Assembly (NCBI GenBank): GCA_017651265.1
Contig: JAGCDO010000010.1
Coordinates: 1 to 64,000, forward strand
From: Prevotella sp.
Lineage (GTDB): Bacteria > Bacteroidota > Bacteroidia > Bacteroidales > Bacteroidaceae
Direction: 5' to 3'
Length of the DNA: 64,000 nt
The notes below the pieces were generated by a model, which was not told where the DNA came from, made no database searches, and worked only from the letters and a program-made list of their open reading frames with translations. The translations under genes and the position numbers were made by a program. The number at the start of each line of letters is the position of its first letter. The first letter of the stretch is position 1. Shown in pieces: positions 53,746 through 61,626 of this stretch.

Positions 53746-54683
53746 GACGATATGCGCCTGAGTATGCTGACGAATGGAATCAGTTCGTTGCTGAGTCGAA
53801 GAATGGTGTCTTTCTCTTCGACCGAAAGTATATGGACTACCACTCAGACCGCTTCTGCGACCATTCGCTGATGTTCTATTTAGACGGTCGGTTGTTAGCA
53901 GTACTGCCTGCGCATCTGTCTGGGGATACACTCTGCTCTCACAACGGTCTTACCTATGGCGGATTGGTAATGAGTCCCCGTCTGACGGTTGTACAGACCA
54001 TGCATCTCTTCCGGGAGATGAATGAGTATCTGCGTTCTCAAGGTATTCGTCATGTCAGTTACAAGGCAATTCCATGGATTTATCATCGTCTTTCGGCTGA
54101 AGAGGATCTCTATGCTCTCTACCATGAGTGTCATGCTCGTATCGTGGCAAGGGATTTTGCCACCAATATCTATCTCTCTGCAGGTTTACGATGGGAACGG
54201 GTTCGCCGCCGTGGTATTGTCCGTGCCCAGAATGCTGGCGTTGTTGTTGAACGTTCCGACCATTATGAGGCTTTCTGGCAGGTGCTGGCAGATAACCTCA
54301 TGAACAAGTACGGAGTAAAGCCAGTTCACTCTCTTCAGGAAATAGAATTACTGCATGGACGCTTTCCTCAGAACATCCAGCTCTACCAAGCGGTAAGAGA
54401 GGGTAAAGTATTAGGAGGTGTCGTTCTGTATATTTCCTCCCAGGTGGTTCATGCTCAATACAGTTCAGCTTCCCCTGAGGGAAAGAAACTGGGCGTGATC
54501 GATCTGCTCTATGACCAGATCTTCAAAGATTATCGTGATTATCCCTATTTCGACTTCGGGCGCTCTACTGAGCATCCTGACGGCAGTGGACTGAATGAGA
54601 ACCTGGTGTTCCAGAAGGAAGGCTATGGCGGACGGGGACTCTGTTATGATATCTACGAGTGGGAAGTGAAAAGTGATAAGTAA
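53733..54683 (+). CDS. FemAB/GNAT-fold acyltransferase
   Basis: 316 residues. RYAPEYADEWNQFVAESKNGVFLFDRKYM at the start (in parts RRYAPEYADEWNQF) and a C-terminal GNAT-like half with LGGVVLYISSQVVHAQYSS and DFGRSTEHPDGSGLNENL, as in FemAB/CelD-type N-acyltransferases. In the order ketoisomerase, acyltransferase, aminotransferase it stands where FdtC (a left-handed beta-helix acetyltransferase) usually is, so it may acylate the 3-amino group; this is by position only. Confidence 0.75.
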   Translation: MFEIRRYAPEYADEWNQFVAESKNGVFLFDRKYMDYHSDRFCDHSLMFYLDGRLLAVLPAHLSGDTLCSHNGLTYGGLVMSPRLTVVQTMHLFREMNEYLRSQGIRHVSYKAIPWIYHRLSAEEDLYALYHECHARIVARDFATNIYLSAGLRWERVRRRGIVRAQNAGVVVERSDHYEAFWQVLADNLMNKYGVKPVHSLQEIELLHGRFPQNIQLYQAVREGKVLGGVVLYISSQVVHAQYSSASPEGKKLGVIDLLYDQIFKDYRDYPYFDFGRSTEHPDGSGLNENLVFQKEGYGGRGLCYDIYEWEVKSDK

Positions 54684-54704
54684 CAAGTTTGATTTGCTGA
54701 CGCT

Positions 54705-55811
54705 ATGATTAAGTATCTCCCCCTGAAACAGATTAATGACCGCTACGATGCGGAGTTACGCGAAGCTGTTGGTCGTGTAATGGACAGCGGCTGGTATCTG
54801 AAAGGTGAACATACCCAACGCTTTGAAAAGAACTATGCGACCTATATAGGAACGGAGTACTGCGTGGGGGTTGCCAACGGACTTGATGCATTGACATTGA
54901 TCCTTCGTGCCTATATAGAAAAAGGTGTCATGCAACCTGGCGATGAGGTCATCGTTCCCGCCAATACTTTCATCGCATCGATATTGTCTATTTCCGAATG
55001 CGGTCTGACCCCTGTTTTGGTGGAGCCGTCTATCGATACTTTCCAGATTGATGATTCACTAATTGAAGAGGTCATTACCGAACGAACCAAAGCCCTGATG
55101 ATTGTTCATCTCTACGGACGATGTGCCTATACGGAGAAGATCGGGATGATTTGCAAGAAGCATTACCTGAAACTCATTGAGGACAATGCTCAGGCACATG
55201 GGTGCTTCGCGTCAATGGACAATGGTCAAAAGAGGCGGACCGGCTCTTTGGGTGATGCCGCTGCCCATAGTTTCTATCCTGGGAAGAACTTAGGGGCTTT
55301 GGGAGATGCGGGTGCTGTTACTACCAACGATAAGGAACTGGCACAGATCATCGAGGAATTAGGTAATTACGGCTCATCGAAGAAATATGTCTTCGACTAC
55401 CAAGGTCGTAACTCCCGCTTGGATGAGATACAGGCAGCCATGTTGGATGTGAAACTCAGACACCTGGATGAAGATAACCAGCGCAGACAGGCCATTGCCG
55501 ATTACTATATCAACAACGTTAAGCATCCGGAAATACTTCTCCCTACACCTTCTAAGAGTGTTTATCATATCTTCCCCATCCTTTGTGAAAGACGTGATGA
55601 ACTACAGCAATATCTGAAGGAGAACGGGGTGGAGACCATGATCCACTATCCTATCCCGCCGCATAAGCAAGCTTGCTACAAGGAATGGAACGACCTTTCC
55701 TTCCCGATTACCGAACGAATCCATCGTCAGGAACTGAGTCTGCCCTGTCATCCTGCCATGAAACAAGAAGAGGCCGACCAGATAGTCAGCCTCCTCAATC
55801 GTTTCCGTTGA
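54705..55811 (+). CDS. fdtB: dTDP-3-amino-3,6-dideoxyhexose aminotransferase (FdtB/QdtB family)
   Basis: 368 residues. DegT-type PLP enzyme: Asp160 in [10 protein letters not shown] and Lys194 in [16 protein letters not shown]. The motif [15 protein letters not shown] is typical of 3-aminotransferases working on the FdtA/QdtA product. With rfbB and fdtA it completes synthesis of dTDP-Fuc3N or dTDP-Qui3N. Symbol provisional. Ends 4 bases from the convergent lutC gene with no terminator hairpin. Confidence 0.88.
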   Translation: MIKYLPLKQINDRYDAELREAVGRVMDSGWYLKGEHTQRFEKNYATYIGTEYCVGVANGLDALTLILRAYIEKGVMQPGDEVIVPANTFIASILSISECGLTPVLVEPSIDTFQIDDSLIEEVITERTKALMIVHLYGRCAYTEKIGMICKKHYLKLIEDNAQAHGCFASMDNGQKRRTGSLGDAAAHSFYPGKNLGALGDAGAVTTNDKELAQIIEELGNYGSSKKYVFDYQGRNSRLDEIQAAMLDVKLRHLDEDNQRRQAIADYYINNVKHPEILLPTPSKSVYHIFPILCERRDELQQYLKENGVETMIHYPIPPHKQACYKEWNDLSFPITERIHRQELSLPCHPAMKQEEADQIVSLLNRFR

Positions 55812-55815
55812 TGTT

Positions 55816-56397
55816 TTAGACGAGAACCACCGTGGCACTACGGGCAGCCTGAGCACCCATCACCAGCACCTGTGCGATATCCGCTGTCTTCGACGGTCCG
55901 CTGATAAACGTGCCGTAGCCATAGTCGTTAAACTCGATTCGCTTGTAGGCCTCGTGCATATTGTTCACAATCTCACTCTTTTTCAGTAAGATCACCAGAT
56001 TCTCGGAGATAAAGCATACCGCCTTCTCCACCATCTGCTGAGGAATCCACACACAGGCATTCTCAGCCACGCCGAACATTCCCCTGATGATACCCACATC
56101 CGTTCCGTTCAATGCCTGAGCCGAACCGATGGTATCTGGATTACGCGTAGCAATAGTAATCTCAGGTAAGTTACTGGCAATCTCCTTGGCATCAGGATAC
56201 AATTCCTTGATCAGTTCGTTGATATCCTTTCCTGCTTCCAGTTCCACCACTTTACCGCCCACCGACTGTGTCATGGAGATGAACTGAGCAAGAGGATCAG
56301 GATAAGTGATACCCCTGATATCAGTCAGGTCGGGCATATCAAACTGTTGATGTATGTTTTTCCTGTACTTTGACAGGATCTCTTCCTTTGTACTCAT
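55816..56397 (-). CDS. lutC: LUD domain protein, lactate utilization subunit C
   Basis: 193 residues. LUD fold with VVELEAGKDINELI and EAYKRIEF/GTFISGPSKTADIAQVLVMGAQ near the end. Third gene of lutABC, which oxidises L-lactate to pyruvate through iron-sulfur proteins. Confidence 0.9.
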   Translation of the reverse strand: MSTKEEILSKYRKNIHQQFDMPDLTDIRGITYPDPLAQFISMTQSVGGKVVELEAGKDINELIKELYPDAKEIASNLPEITIATRNPDTIGSAQALNGTDVGIIRGMFGVAENACVWIPQQMVEKAVCFISENLVILLKKSEIVNNMHEAYKRIEFNDYGYGTFISGPSKTADIAQVLVMGAQAARSATVVLV

Positions 56398-56436
56398 ACG
56401 CTTTTAATTGTCAATTATCCATTATCAATCGTCAAT

Positions 56437-57810
56437 TCACTTCACCTTTCCTTTCCGCCAGAGTTCCTGGAACGAGTTCTTGGGGAAGGTCATCATCTTA
56501 TGACCGCTCTGAGCCCATGGGTTAATACCACTCTGCATCAGTGCGCCAGGTACCCAGTTGGCCAGTGGAGCGAACTTCATGGCGGTGTTATAGATACCGC
56601 TGCTGCCGAACAGCACGCCCATACCCTTGCACATCATCTTCTTTTGCGGATTCGCCGTACCGAAGTCATCTAACTGCTGACGCCATTGGTAGATCTGGTC
56701 GCCCAGGTTCACCTTGACAGGACAGACGGTCTGACAACTCAGACACAAGGTACAGGCACTCACATTACCACTGTGTTTCTCCTTGTTTCGAAGCATACCC
56801 AGGTTGATGCCAATCGGACCGGGAATGAAGTAAGAATACGAATAACCGCCGGAACGACGATACACAGGACAGGTGTTCATACAACTGCCGCAGCGGATAC
56901 ACTTCAGCAGTTCCCAATGGTCGGGATTAGCAATCCAGTCGCTCCTGCCGTTATCCACCAACACAATATGCATGTTCTTTGCGGTAGGACGCGCCTTGCG
57001 GAAATGCGAGGTGAACGTGGTTGTCGGCTGACCCGTTCCTGCCCGGCAGAGCATACGCTGGAAGACCGCCAGACAATCGTAGTTGGGAATCACCTTCTCC
57101 AAGCCGATGGCAACAATATGCAGTTTAGGACAAGAAGTGGACATATCCGCATTTCCCTCATTGGTGCAAACCACAATGTCGCCCGTTTCCGCGATACCGA
57201 AGTTCGCACCCGTCATTCCCGCATCAGCAGTAAGGAACTCATTGCGCAAACTCAGTCGTGCCATATATGTCAGATAGGTAGGATCATGGTTTCCCTTTTC
57301 CGTTCCGAGCTTTTCTTCAAAGAGTTCTCCCACATCATCATGATTCAGGTGGATGGCCGGCATCACGATATGACTCGGAGCCTGTCCTTTCAGCTGGATG
57401 ATGCGTTCACCCAAATCGGTCTCCACCACCTCTATGCCATGTTTCTCCAGATAAGGATTCATCTCGCACTCCTCGGTGAGCATCGACTTACTCTTCACAA
57501 TCTTCTTTACCTCATTCTCCTTGAGGATGCCATAGACAATCTCGTTGAACTCCTCGGCATCCTTCGCCCAATGAACGATACATCCATTCTTCTCGGCATT
57601 GGTGGAGAACTGGTCCAGATACTCATCCAGATGACTGATGGTGTGGCGTTTGATCTGCGAAGCCTTCTCCCGCAGCTGCTCCCACTCATCCAGTCCGTAG
57701 GCCATATTATCTCTCTTGGTGCGAACCGACCAGAACGTGGCGTCGTGCCAGCCCGCATATTTCTGGTTCTTCAAAAACGCTTTCGCCGCGTTACTATGTG
57801 CTGTACTCAT
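56437..57810 (-). CDS. lutB: Lactate utilization iron-sulfur protein B
   Basis: 457 residues. N-terminal LUD domain (to about 290; GMTGANFGIAETGDIVVCTNEGN) and a two-cluster ferredoxin region (CIRCGSCMNTCPVYRR near 308 and CTLCLSCQTVCPVKVNLGD near 360) followed by a C-terminal tail. Eight Cys for two 4Fe-4S clusters are present. Confidence 0.94.
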   Translation of the reverse strand: MSTAHSNAAKAFLKNQKYAGWHDATFWSVRTKRDNMAYGLDEWEQLREKASQIKRHTISHLDEYLDQFSTNAEKNGCIVHWAKDAEEFNEIVYGILKENEVKKIVKSKSMLTEECEMNPYLEKHGIEVVETDLGERIIQLKGQAPSHIVMPAIHLNHDDVGELFEEKLGTEKGNHDPTYLTYMARLSLRNEFLTADAGMTGANFGIAETGDIVVCTNEGNADMSTSCPKLHIVAIGLEKVIPNYDCLAVFQRMLCRAGTGQPTTTFTSHFRKARPTAKNMHIVLVDNGRSDWIANPDHWELLKCIRCGSCMNTCPVYRRSGGYSYSYFIPGPIGINLGMLRNKEKHSGNVSACTLCLSCQTVCPVKVNLGDQIYQWRQQLDDFGTANPQKKMMCKGMGVLFGSSGIYNTAMKFAPLANWVPGALMQSGINPWAQSGHKMMTFPKNSFQELWRKGKVK

Positions 57811-57820
57811 AACTAATAAA

Positions 57821-57848
57821 GTTCAAAGTTCATAGTTCAAAGTTCAAA
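57821..57848. repeat. 7-bp GTTCAAA array between lutA and lutB
   Basis: GTTCAAA, GTTCATA, GTTCAAA, GTTCAAA at 57821, 57828, 57835 and 57842. Confidence 0.92.
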
Positions 57849-57849
57849 A

Positions 57850-58587
57850 TTAAAGACCAGATGCTAATATCTGGACGACATGGATGAACTGGATAGGCAG
57901 GTCCTGCTTCTTAGCTATACCAGCCATATGCATCAGACAAGAGCAGTCGGGACCGGTAATATATTCAGCCCCAGTATCCATGTGACGTTTCACCTTATCC
58001 TTACCCATCTGCTCACATACTGCAGTTTCCTCCACAGAGAACATTCCACCGAAGCCACAGCACTCGTCAGGTCGTTCCGGTTCAACTACTTCGATTCCCT
58101 CTTTCAGTTCAAGAAGATCCTTGATCTTGTTGAACTTAGGTTCGTTCTGCTCGCTGGGAGAGCTCAAGCCCAGTTCTCGCACGCCGTGACAGGAGTTATG
58201 CAGACTCACCTTGTGTGGGAACTGTCCAGGCAGCTTATCCACTTTCACCACATCATGCAAGAACTCTATCACATCCATAATCTTATCGGATGTAGTACAT
58301 TCATGCTTACCTTTAAGTAAACGGGGATAGTTGATTTTCACAAATGCCACGCAGCTCACAGACGGAGCAACGATATAGTCAAAACCCTTGAACTTGTCTT
58401 CGAACTTCTCCGCCAGTGGTATCGCCTGTTTCTCAAATCCGGCATTCGCCATCGGCTGTCCGCAGCAGGTCTGGTTGAGCGGATACTCCACATCCAGTCC
58501 AAGACTTGTCAAGAGTTTGTATGTGGCTACGCCTACCTCTGGATACACGGCGTCCACATAACACGGGATAAATAAACCGATTTTCAT
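57850..58587 (-). CDS. lutA: Lactate utilization Fe-S oxidoreductase subunit A
   Basis: 245 residues. Two CCG-type domains: LNQTCCGQPMANAGF and RPDECCGFGGMFSV, with HNSCHGVRELG and SCLMHMAG, as in LutA/GlpC-type subunits that bind Fe-S clusters. First gene of lutABC. -7 box TATATTTG at 58652-58659 (minus). Confidence 0.93.
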   Translation of the reverse strand: MKIGLFIPCYVDAVYPEVGVATYKLLTSLGLDVEYPLNQTCCGQPMANAGFEKQAIPLAEKFEDKFKGFDYIVAPSVSCVAFVKINYPRLLKGKHECTTSDKIMDVIEFLHDVVKVDKLPGQFPHKVSLHNSCHGVRELGLSSPSEQNEPKFNKIKDLLELKEGIEVVEPERPDECCGFGGMFSVEETAVCEQMGKDKVKRHMDTGAEYITGPDCSCLMHMAGIAKKQDLPIQFIHVVQILASGL

Positions 58588-58651
58588 GTGATTACTATTG
58601 TTCGTTTATTAGTGATTTTTAGTTAAATGTTATTCCGTTACTGTTTGAATG

Positions 58652-58659
58652 CAAATATA
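58652..58659 (-). promoter_or_regulatory. -7 box TATATTTG of lutABC
   Basis: TAnnTTTG match preceded by a T-rich tract on the minus strand; leader about 60 bases. No operator symmetry noticed. Confidence 0.65.
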
Positions 58660-58720
58660 CAAAAAAAATCGATACGAACAATAGTTTGATGAAACAAATT
58701 CCGATTTATTTTCACTTTTA

Positions 58721-60088
58721 TCATCGTGAGAGTTCATAGCGAACACCCACCTGTAGGTTGAAGTTGAAAGGATGGTCCTTGAAATAGTTATCCACCCGAC
58801 TCTTGTTGTCGAGATAGTATTTCACGCCTGGCTCCACATACAAACCCATCTGGGGCAGAACCTGATACTGCACACCTGCGGCAGCATCAGCAGAGAACTG
58901 CACACGGTCTTTCCTGGCTTTACCTTTCACGCCTTCAGTGGCATAGGAACTCTTCACATTCATGTCGGCTGCCCCTCCTGCAATGCCATACAAGGAGAAG
59001 CCTTTCCATGAAAGCAGTTGATAACTGAGTCGCACGGGTACTCCAACATAATGCAGCTCCTGCTCGTTCACCACCTTGGTGTCGTTCATCTTCTGGATGA
59101 AATCCGAAGAGAGTTTGGTATAGGTGACACCTGACAGTACCGACAAACGGGAAGTAAGCGGATACGACAACGACAGACCGAACGTTACTGGCTGATGATG
59201 TTTCGTGATCTCCTCATAGTTGTACAGATAGATGGGAGCATGGCGTGTATTAACCGTATAGCTTATCTGCTCTACATCGCTATACATCGCCGCTTTGTCC
59301 AAACTCATCAATACAGGATCACGATGCAAGTCGTTACCCCCCATCGCATTCTGCGCATAGAGCATGGCCGACATCTTCGGCTGCTCTTGCTTCTTGGTCG
59401 TTATGGTTTGGGCATGCTCATAGCCCAAAGAGCGATGGGAAGCCGAAGAGACTGACTGAGAACTCACTGCCGGCTTCCGCATACGCTCATTACCATCGTT
59501 TCGTGCCAAGGTCGAAGTTTCTGTCGACTGGCTCGCTCTCAAATCTTCATCTTGCTTTCTCTCTTCATGACTTATAAGCTCTTGCTTCTCTTCTTCAATG
59601 GTAAGCGTTGGAGAAGATGGATGAGATGGGCTGGATGGGCTTAGTGGGCTGGATGGGCTAACTAGATTATCTAGATGCGCTAGTTTATCTAGGTTTTCTA
59701 GATTATCTAGATTATCTGGTGTATCCAGGTTTTCTGGTGTATCTAATTCTCTTGGGTTTTCCGTTGGCCCTGCTTTCTCTGTGATTACTGCCGTTTCCAC
59801 CACTGGTGCCCCAGTATTTACCTTTTTATGGATGTAATAGCCGCCTCCAACTACTAACAGTAAGGCAGCAGCGGCAGCAGCCCAACGTCGTAAAGGTACG
59901 ATGCGGGCTTTCTCCTTTGAAGGAGTACCTGCCTCTTCAACCTTGGAAGGACCTGCACCTGCTATCTCTTGAGAACCACTCTTTTCAGAAAGAGTGCTCT
60001 CAATGCGCTCCCACAGCTCATCGTTGACAGGCTCTTGGTAGTCTGCCATCCGCTTGCGAAGCTCTGATGTCCACTCTTTCTCGTTCAT
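58721..60088 (-). CDS. Inner-membrane helix plus outer-membrane barrel protein (candidate anti-sigma)
   Basis: 455 residues. A charged ~75-residue N-terminus (WTSELRKRMADYQEPVNDELWERIE) like those of anti-sigma factors, one membrane helix (RRWAAAAAALLLVVGGGYYI, about 78-97), a long low-complexity linker with a 3-residue repeat (LDN/ENL, about 113-147) and Ser/Pro blocks (about 147-167), then a C-terminal beta-barrel domain (about 285-455; FGLSLSYPLTSRLSVLSGVTY, VGVRYEL end). Overlaps the sigma factor gene by 4 bases. It would cross the envelope from cytoplasm to outer membrane. Anti-sigma role is inferred from position and N-terminus. Confidence 0.78.
   Translation of the reverse strand: MNEKEWTSELRKRMADYQEPVNDELWERIESTLSEKSGSQEIAGAGPSKVEEAGTPSKEKARIVPLRRWAAAAAALLLVVGGGYYIHKKVNTGAPVVETAVITEKAGPTENPRELDTPENLDTPDNLDNLENLDKLAHLDNLVSPSSPLSPSSPSHPSSPTLTIEEEKQELISHEERKQDEDLRASQSTETSTLARNDGNERMRKPAVSSQSVSSASHRSLGYEHAQTITTKKQEQPKMSAMLYAQNAMGGNDLHRDPVLMSLDKAAMYSDVEQISYTVNTRHAPIYLYNYEEITKHHQPVTFGLSLSYPLTSRLSVLSGVTYTKLSSDFIQKMNDTKVVNEQELHYVGVPVRLSYQLLSWKGFSLYGIAGGAADMNVKSSYATEGVKGKARKDRVQFSADAAAGVQYQVLPQMGLYVEPGVKYYLDNKSRVDNYFKDHPFNFNLQVGVRYELSR
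59628..59746. repeat. 9-bp array inside a coding linker
   Basis: GGGCT at 59628, 59637, 59646, 59655, then CTAG or its variants at 59662, 59671, 59680, 59689, 59698, 59707, 59716, 59725, 59734, 59743: exact 9-bp period throughout each block. As 9 is three codons, the frame is kept. Both words also occur in noncoding arrays in this window. Confidence 0.95.
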
Positions 60089-60627
60089 TTTGTTTGTTGT
60101 TTTATGTAATCTTTAATTTTCTTTGCCAATATCATCCTTGCTCGTAAGAACTGTGAAGATGATGATTTCTCTTTGATGCCTAACTCTTCGGCTATTTCCT
60201 TATGACTCAGTTGTTCGAACACGTAGAGGTTAAACACCGCCCTATAACCTGTTGGTAATTCCTCAATCAGTCTTTGCATCAGCTCCAGCGGCACAAAGCC
60301 TATGTCGGGTGCCTCCTCTTCCACCTCATCGGGAATCTCATCGCTTAGGGTGAACCGCTCATTCCGTTTCAGGTACGACAGTGATTCGTTCACCACCACC
60401 CTTGTCATCCAAGCCTTCAGCGATCCCTCTCCGCGATATTCAAAGTGGTTGACAGCGGTAAGTATCTTAACGAAACAGTCTTGCAGCACATCCTCTGCGG
60501 CCTCCCTGTTGGCAAGATACCGCAAGCACACCGCCATCAGATAGCCGGCAAAGCGCTCATACAGCCTCCGCTGCGCCCCGCGCTCCCCGTTCTTTATCTC
60601 GTACAATAACTGTTTCTCTGTTTCCAC
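60085..60627 (-). CDS. ECF-type RNA polymerase sigma factor
   Basis: 180 residues. Region 2 (RRLYERFAGYLMAVCLRYLANREAAEDVLQDCFVKIL: core ENREAAEDVLQDCF-like part) and region 4 (YRAVFNLYVFEQLSHKEIAEELGIKEKSSSSQFLRARMIL: core SHKEIAEELGI). Starts with GTG overlapping the stop of the lipoprotein gene by one base (TAGTG), and ends overlapping its putative anti-sigma by 4. Targets unknown; the promoter array at 61503 may be worth testing. Confidence 0.93.
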   Translation of the reverse strand: METEKQLLYEIKNGERGAQRRLYERFAGYLMAVCLRYLANREAAEDVLQDCFVKILTAVNHFEYRGEGSLKAWMTRVVVNESLSYLKRNERFTLSDEIPDEVEEEAPDIGFVPLELMQRLIEELPTGYRAVFNLYVFEQLSHKEIAEELGIKEKSSSSQFLRARMILAKKIKDYIKQQTK

Positions 60628-61373
60628 TAATTGTCGTTAGAGATGAATGTAAGTTCCAGCAACGGATCGAGAGTTATGCTTTGCTCTTCGTATTTTATTT
60701 GGTTGCCCCAGTCACTGTGTTTAGGTTCCCAAACTTGCAACTCCTTGATGAATAACTTAACAACTTGAGACTTTTGCTTTGCATTATATACTCCATAGTT
60801 CTCATCGCTGAACATCAGATAGTAATAAGTTGTTTTATCCATATAGAAATCACCTCCATTTACACTTACATTGATGCCAAAAGAATAGAAACTCATACCA
60901 TTATACTTTGAAGCGAATGCTGGCATCTCTGATTGTGCAGATAAGTATTTGGTTGTATTTGTGTTCTCAAAATACACATAATTATCTGTATAACCAATTG
61001 GTTTAGCTATTACCGCTAAAGGTCTTGCAACTAATTTGAATTTAATATCCTCACTTGTTCCGTTACTAGGTGATTCTTGAGAAGCTTCTCCTGATTGTTC
61101 AAGATTCTGGGCAATACCAAAATTCATCGCCTTTAAAATGGCTACTACTGGCATCGTGGAGAAAATAATAGTTTTACCGTCGTGTACCATTACACAACTG
61201 TCAGCCTTAACACCATTTACCATCCAGTATCCGGGATACCCACCCGGCGTTCCCAAGAAGGCTTTGAAATCACTGGCATTCTTATTAATATCATCCTCGT
61301 CTTCACTTTTACACGAGGTGGCCATCAGACACATACAGGCCATCAAACCCATTATAAGTATATACTTCTTCAT
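60627..61373 (-). CDS. Lipoprotein (DUF4840-like) upstream of sigma factor
   Basis: 248 residues. Lipobox LMATSC followed by KSEDEDD, a clear surface-export-like acidic signal. The rest alternates strands (GYWMVNGVKADSCVMVHDGK, LFIKELQVWEPKHSDW) and resembles DUF4840 proteins of Bacteroidota, of unknown function. As first gene of the sigma operon it may be the surface sensor or a target. Confidence 0.72.
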   Translation of the reverse strand: MKKYILIMGLMACMCLMATSCKSEDEDDINKNASDFKAFLGTPGGYPGYWMVNGVKADSCVMVHDGKTIIFSTMPVVAILKAMNFGIAQNLEQSGEASQESPSNGTSEDIKFKLVARPLAVIAKPIGYTDNYVYFENTNTTKYLSAQSEMPAFASKYNGMSFYSFGINVSVNGGDFYMDKTTYYYLMFSDENYGVYNAKQKSQVVKLFIKELQVWEPKHSDWGNQIKYEEQSITLDPLLELTFISNDN

Positions 61374-61406
61374 ACTTGCTTTTATTTTGTTCTACCTTCT
61401 AAACTG

Positions 61407-61414
61407 CAAATATA
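61407..61414 (-). promoter_or_regulatory. -7 box TATATTTG of the sigma operon
   Basis: Leader about 29 bases. The palindrome array lies 90-170 bases upstream. Confidence 0.68.
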
Positions 61415-61502
61415 CAAAATACTGCACGGAAGAGTGCAAAAAAAACAAAAAAAATGAGTTTGCCCGTTACAAACATGCTGATGATAGTATGGAAAGCAAA
61501 TA

Positions 61503-61583
61503 TTCCCAACGTGGGAATAAAATGTTCCCAACGTGGGAATAAAAAGTTCCCAACGTGGGAATAAATTGTTCCCACGTTGGGAA
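61503..61583. repeat. Array of four 15-bp palindromes at exact 22-bp spacing
   Basis: TTCCCAACGTGGGAA at 61503-61517, 61525-61539 and 61547-61561, and its reverse complement TTCCCACGTTGGGAA at 61569-61583. Spacers of 7 bases are A/T-rich (TAAAATG, TAAAAAG, TAAATTG). A separate 7-bp stem GTCCGAA/TTCGGAC at 61602-61618 may end GH2 transcription. Confidence 0.95.
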
Positions 61584-61626
61584 AAAGTGAGAAATGAATT
61601 AGTCCGAATGGTTCGGACGGTTCTTT

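Noticed and set aside
61503-61583. CRISPR array
   Set aside because: Repeats are 15-bp palindromes with 7-bp A/T spacers; spacers are far too short and similar to each other, and no cas genes are in the window.
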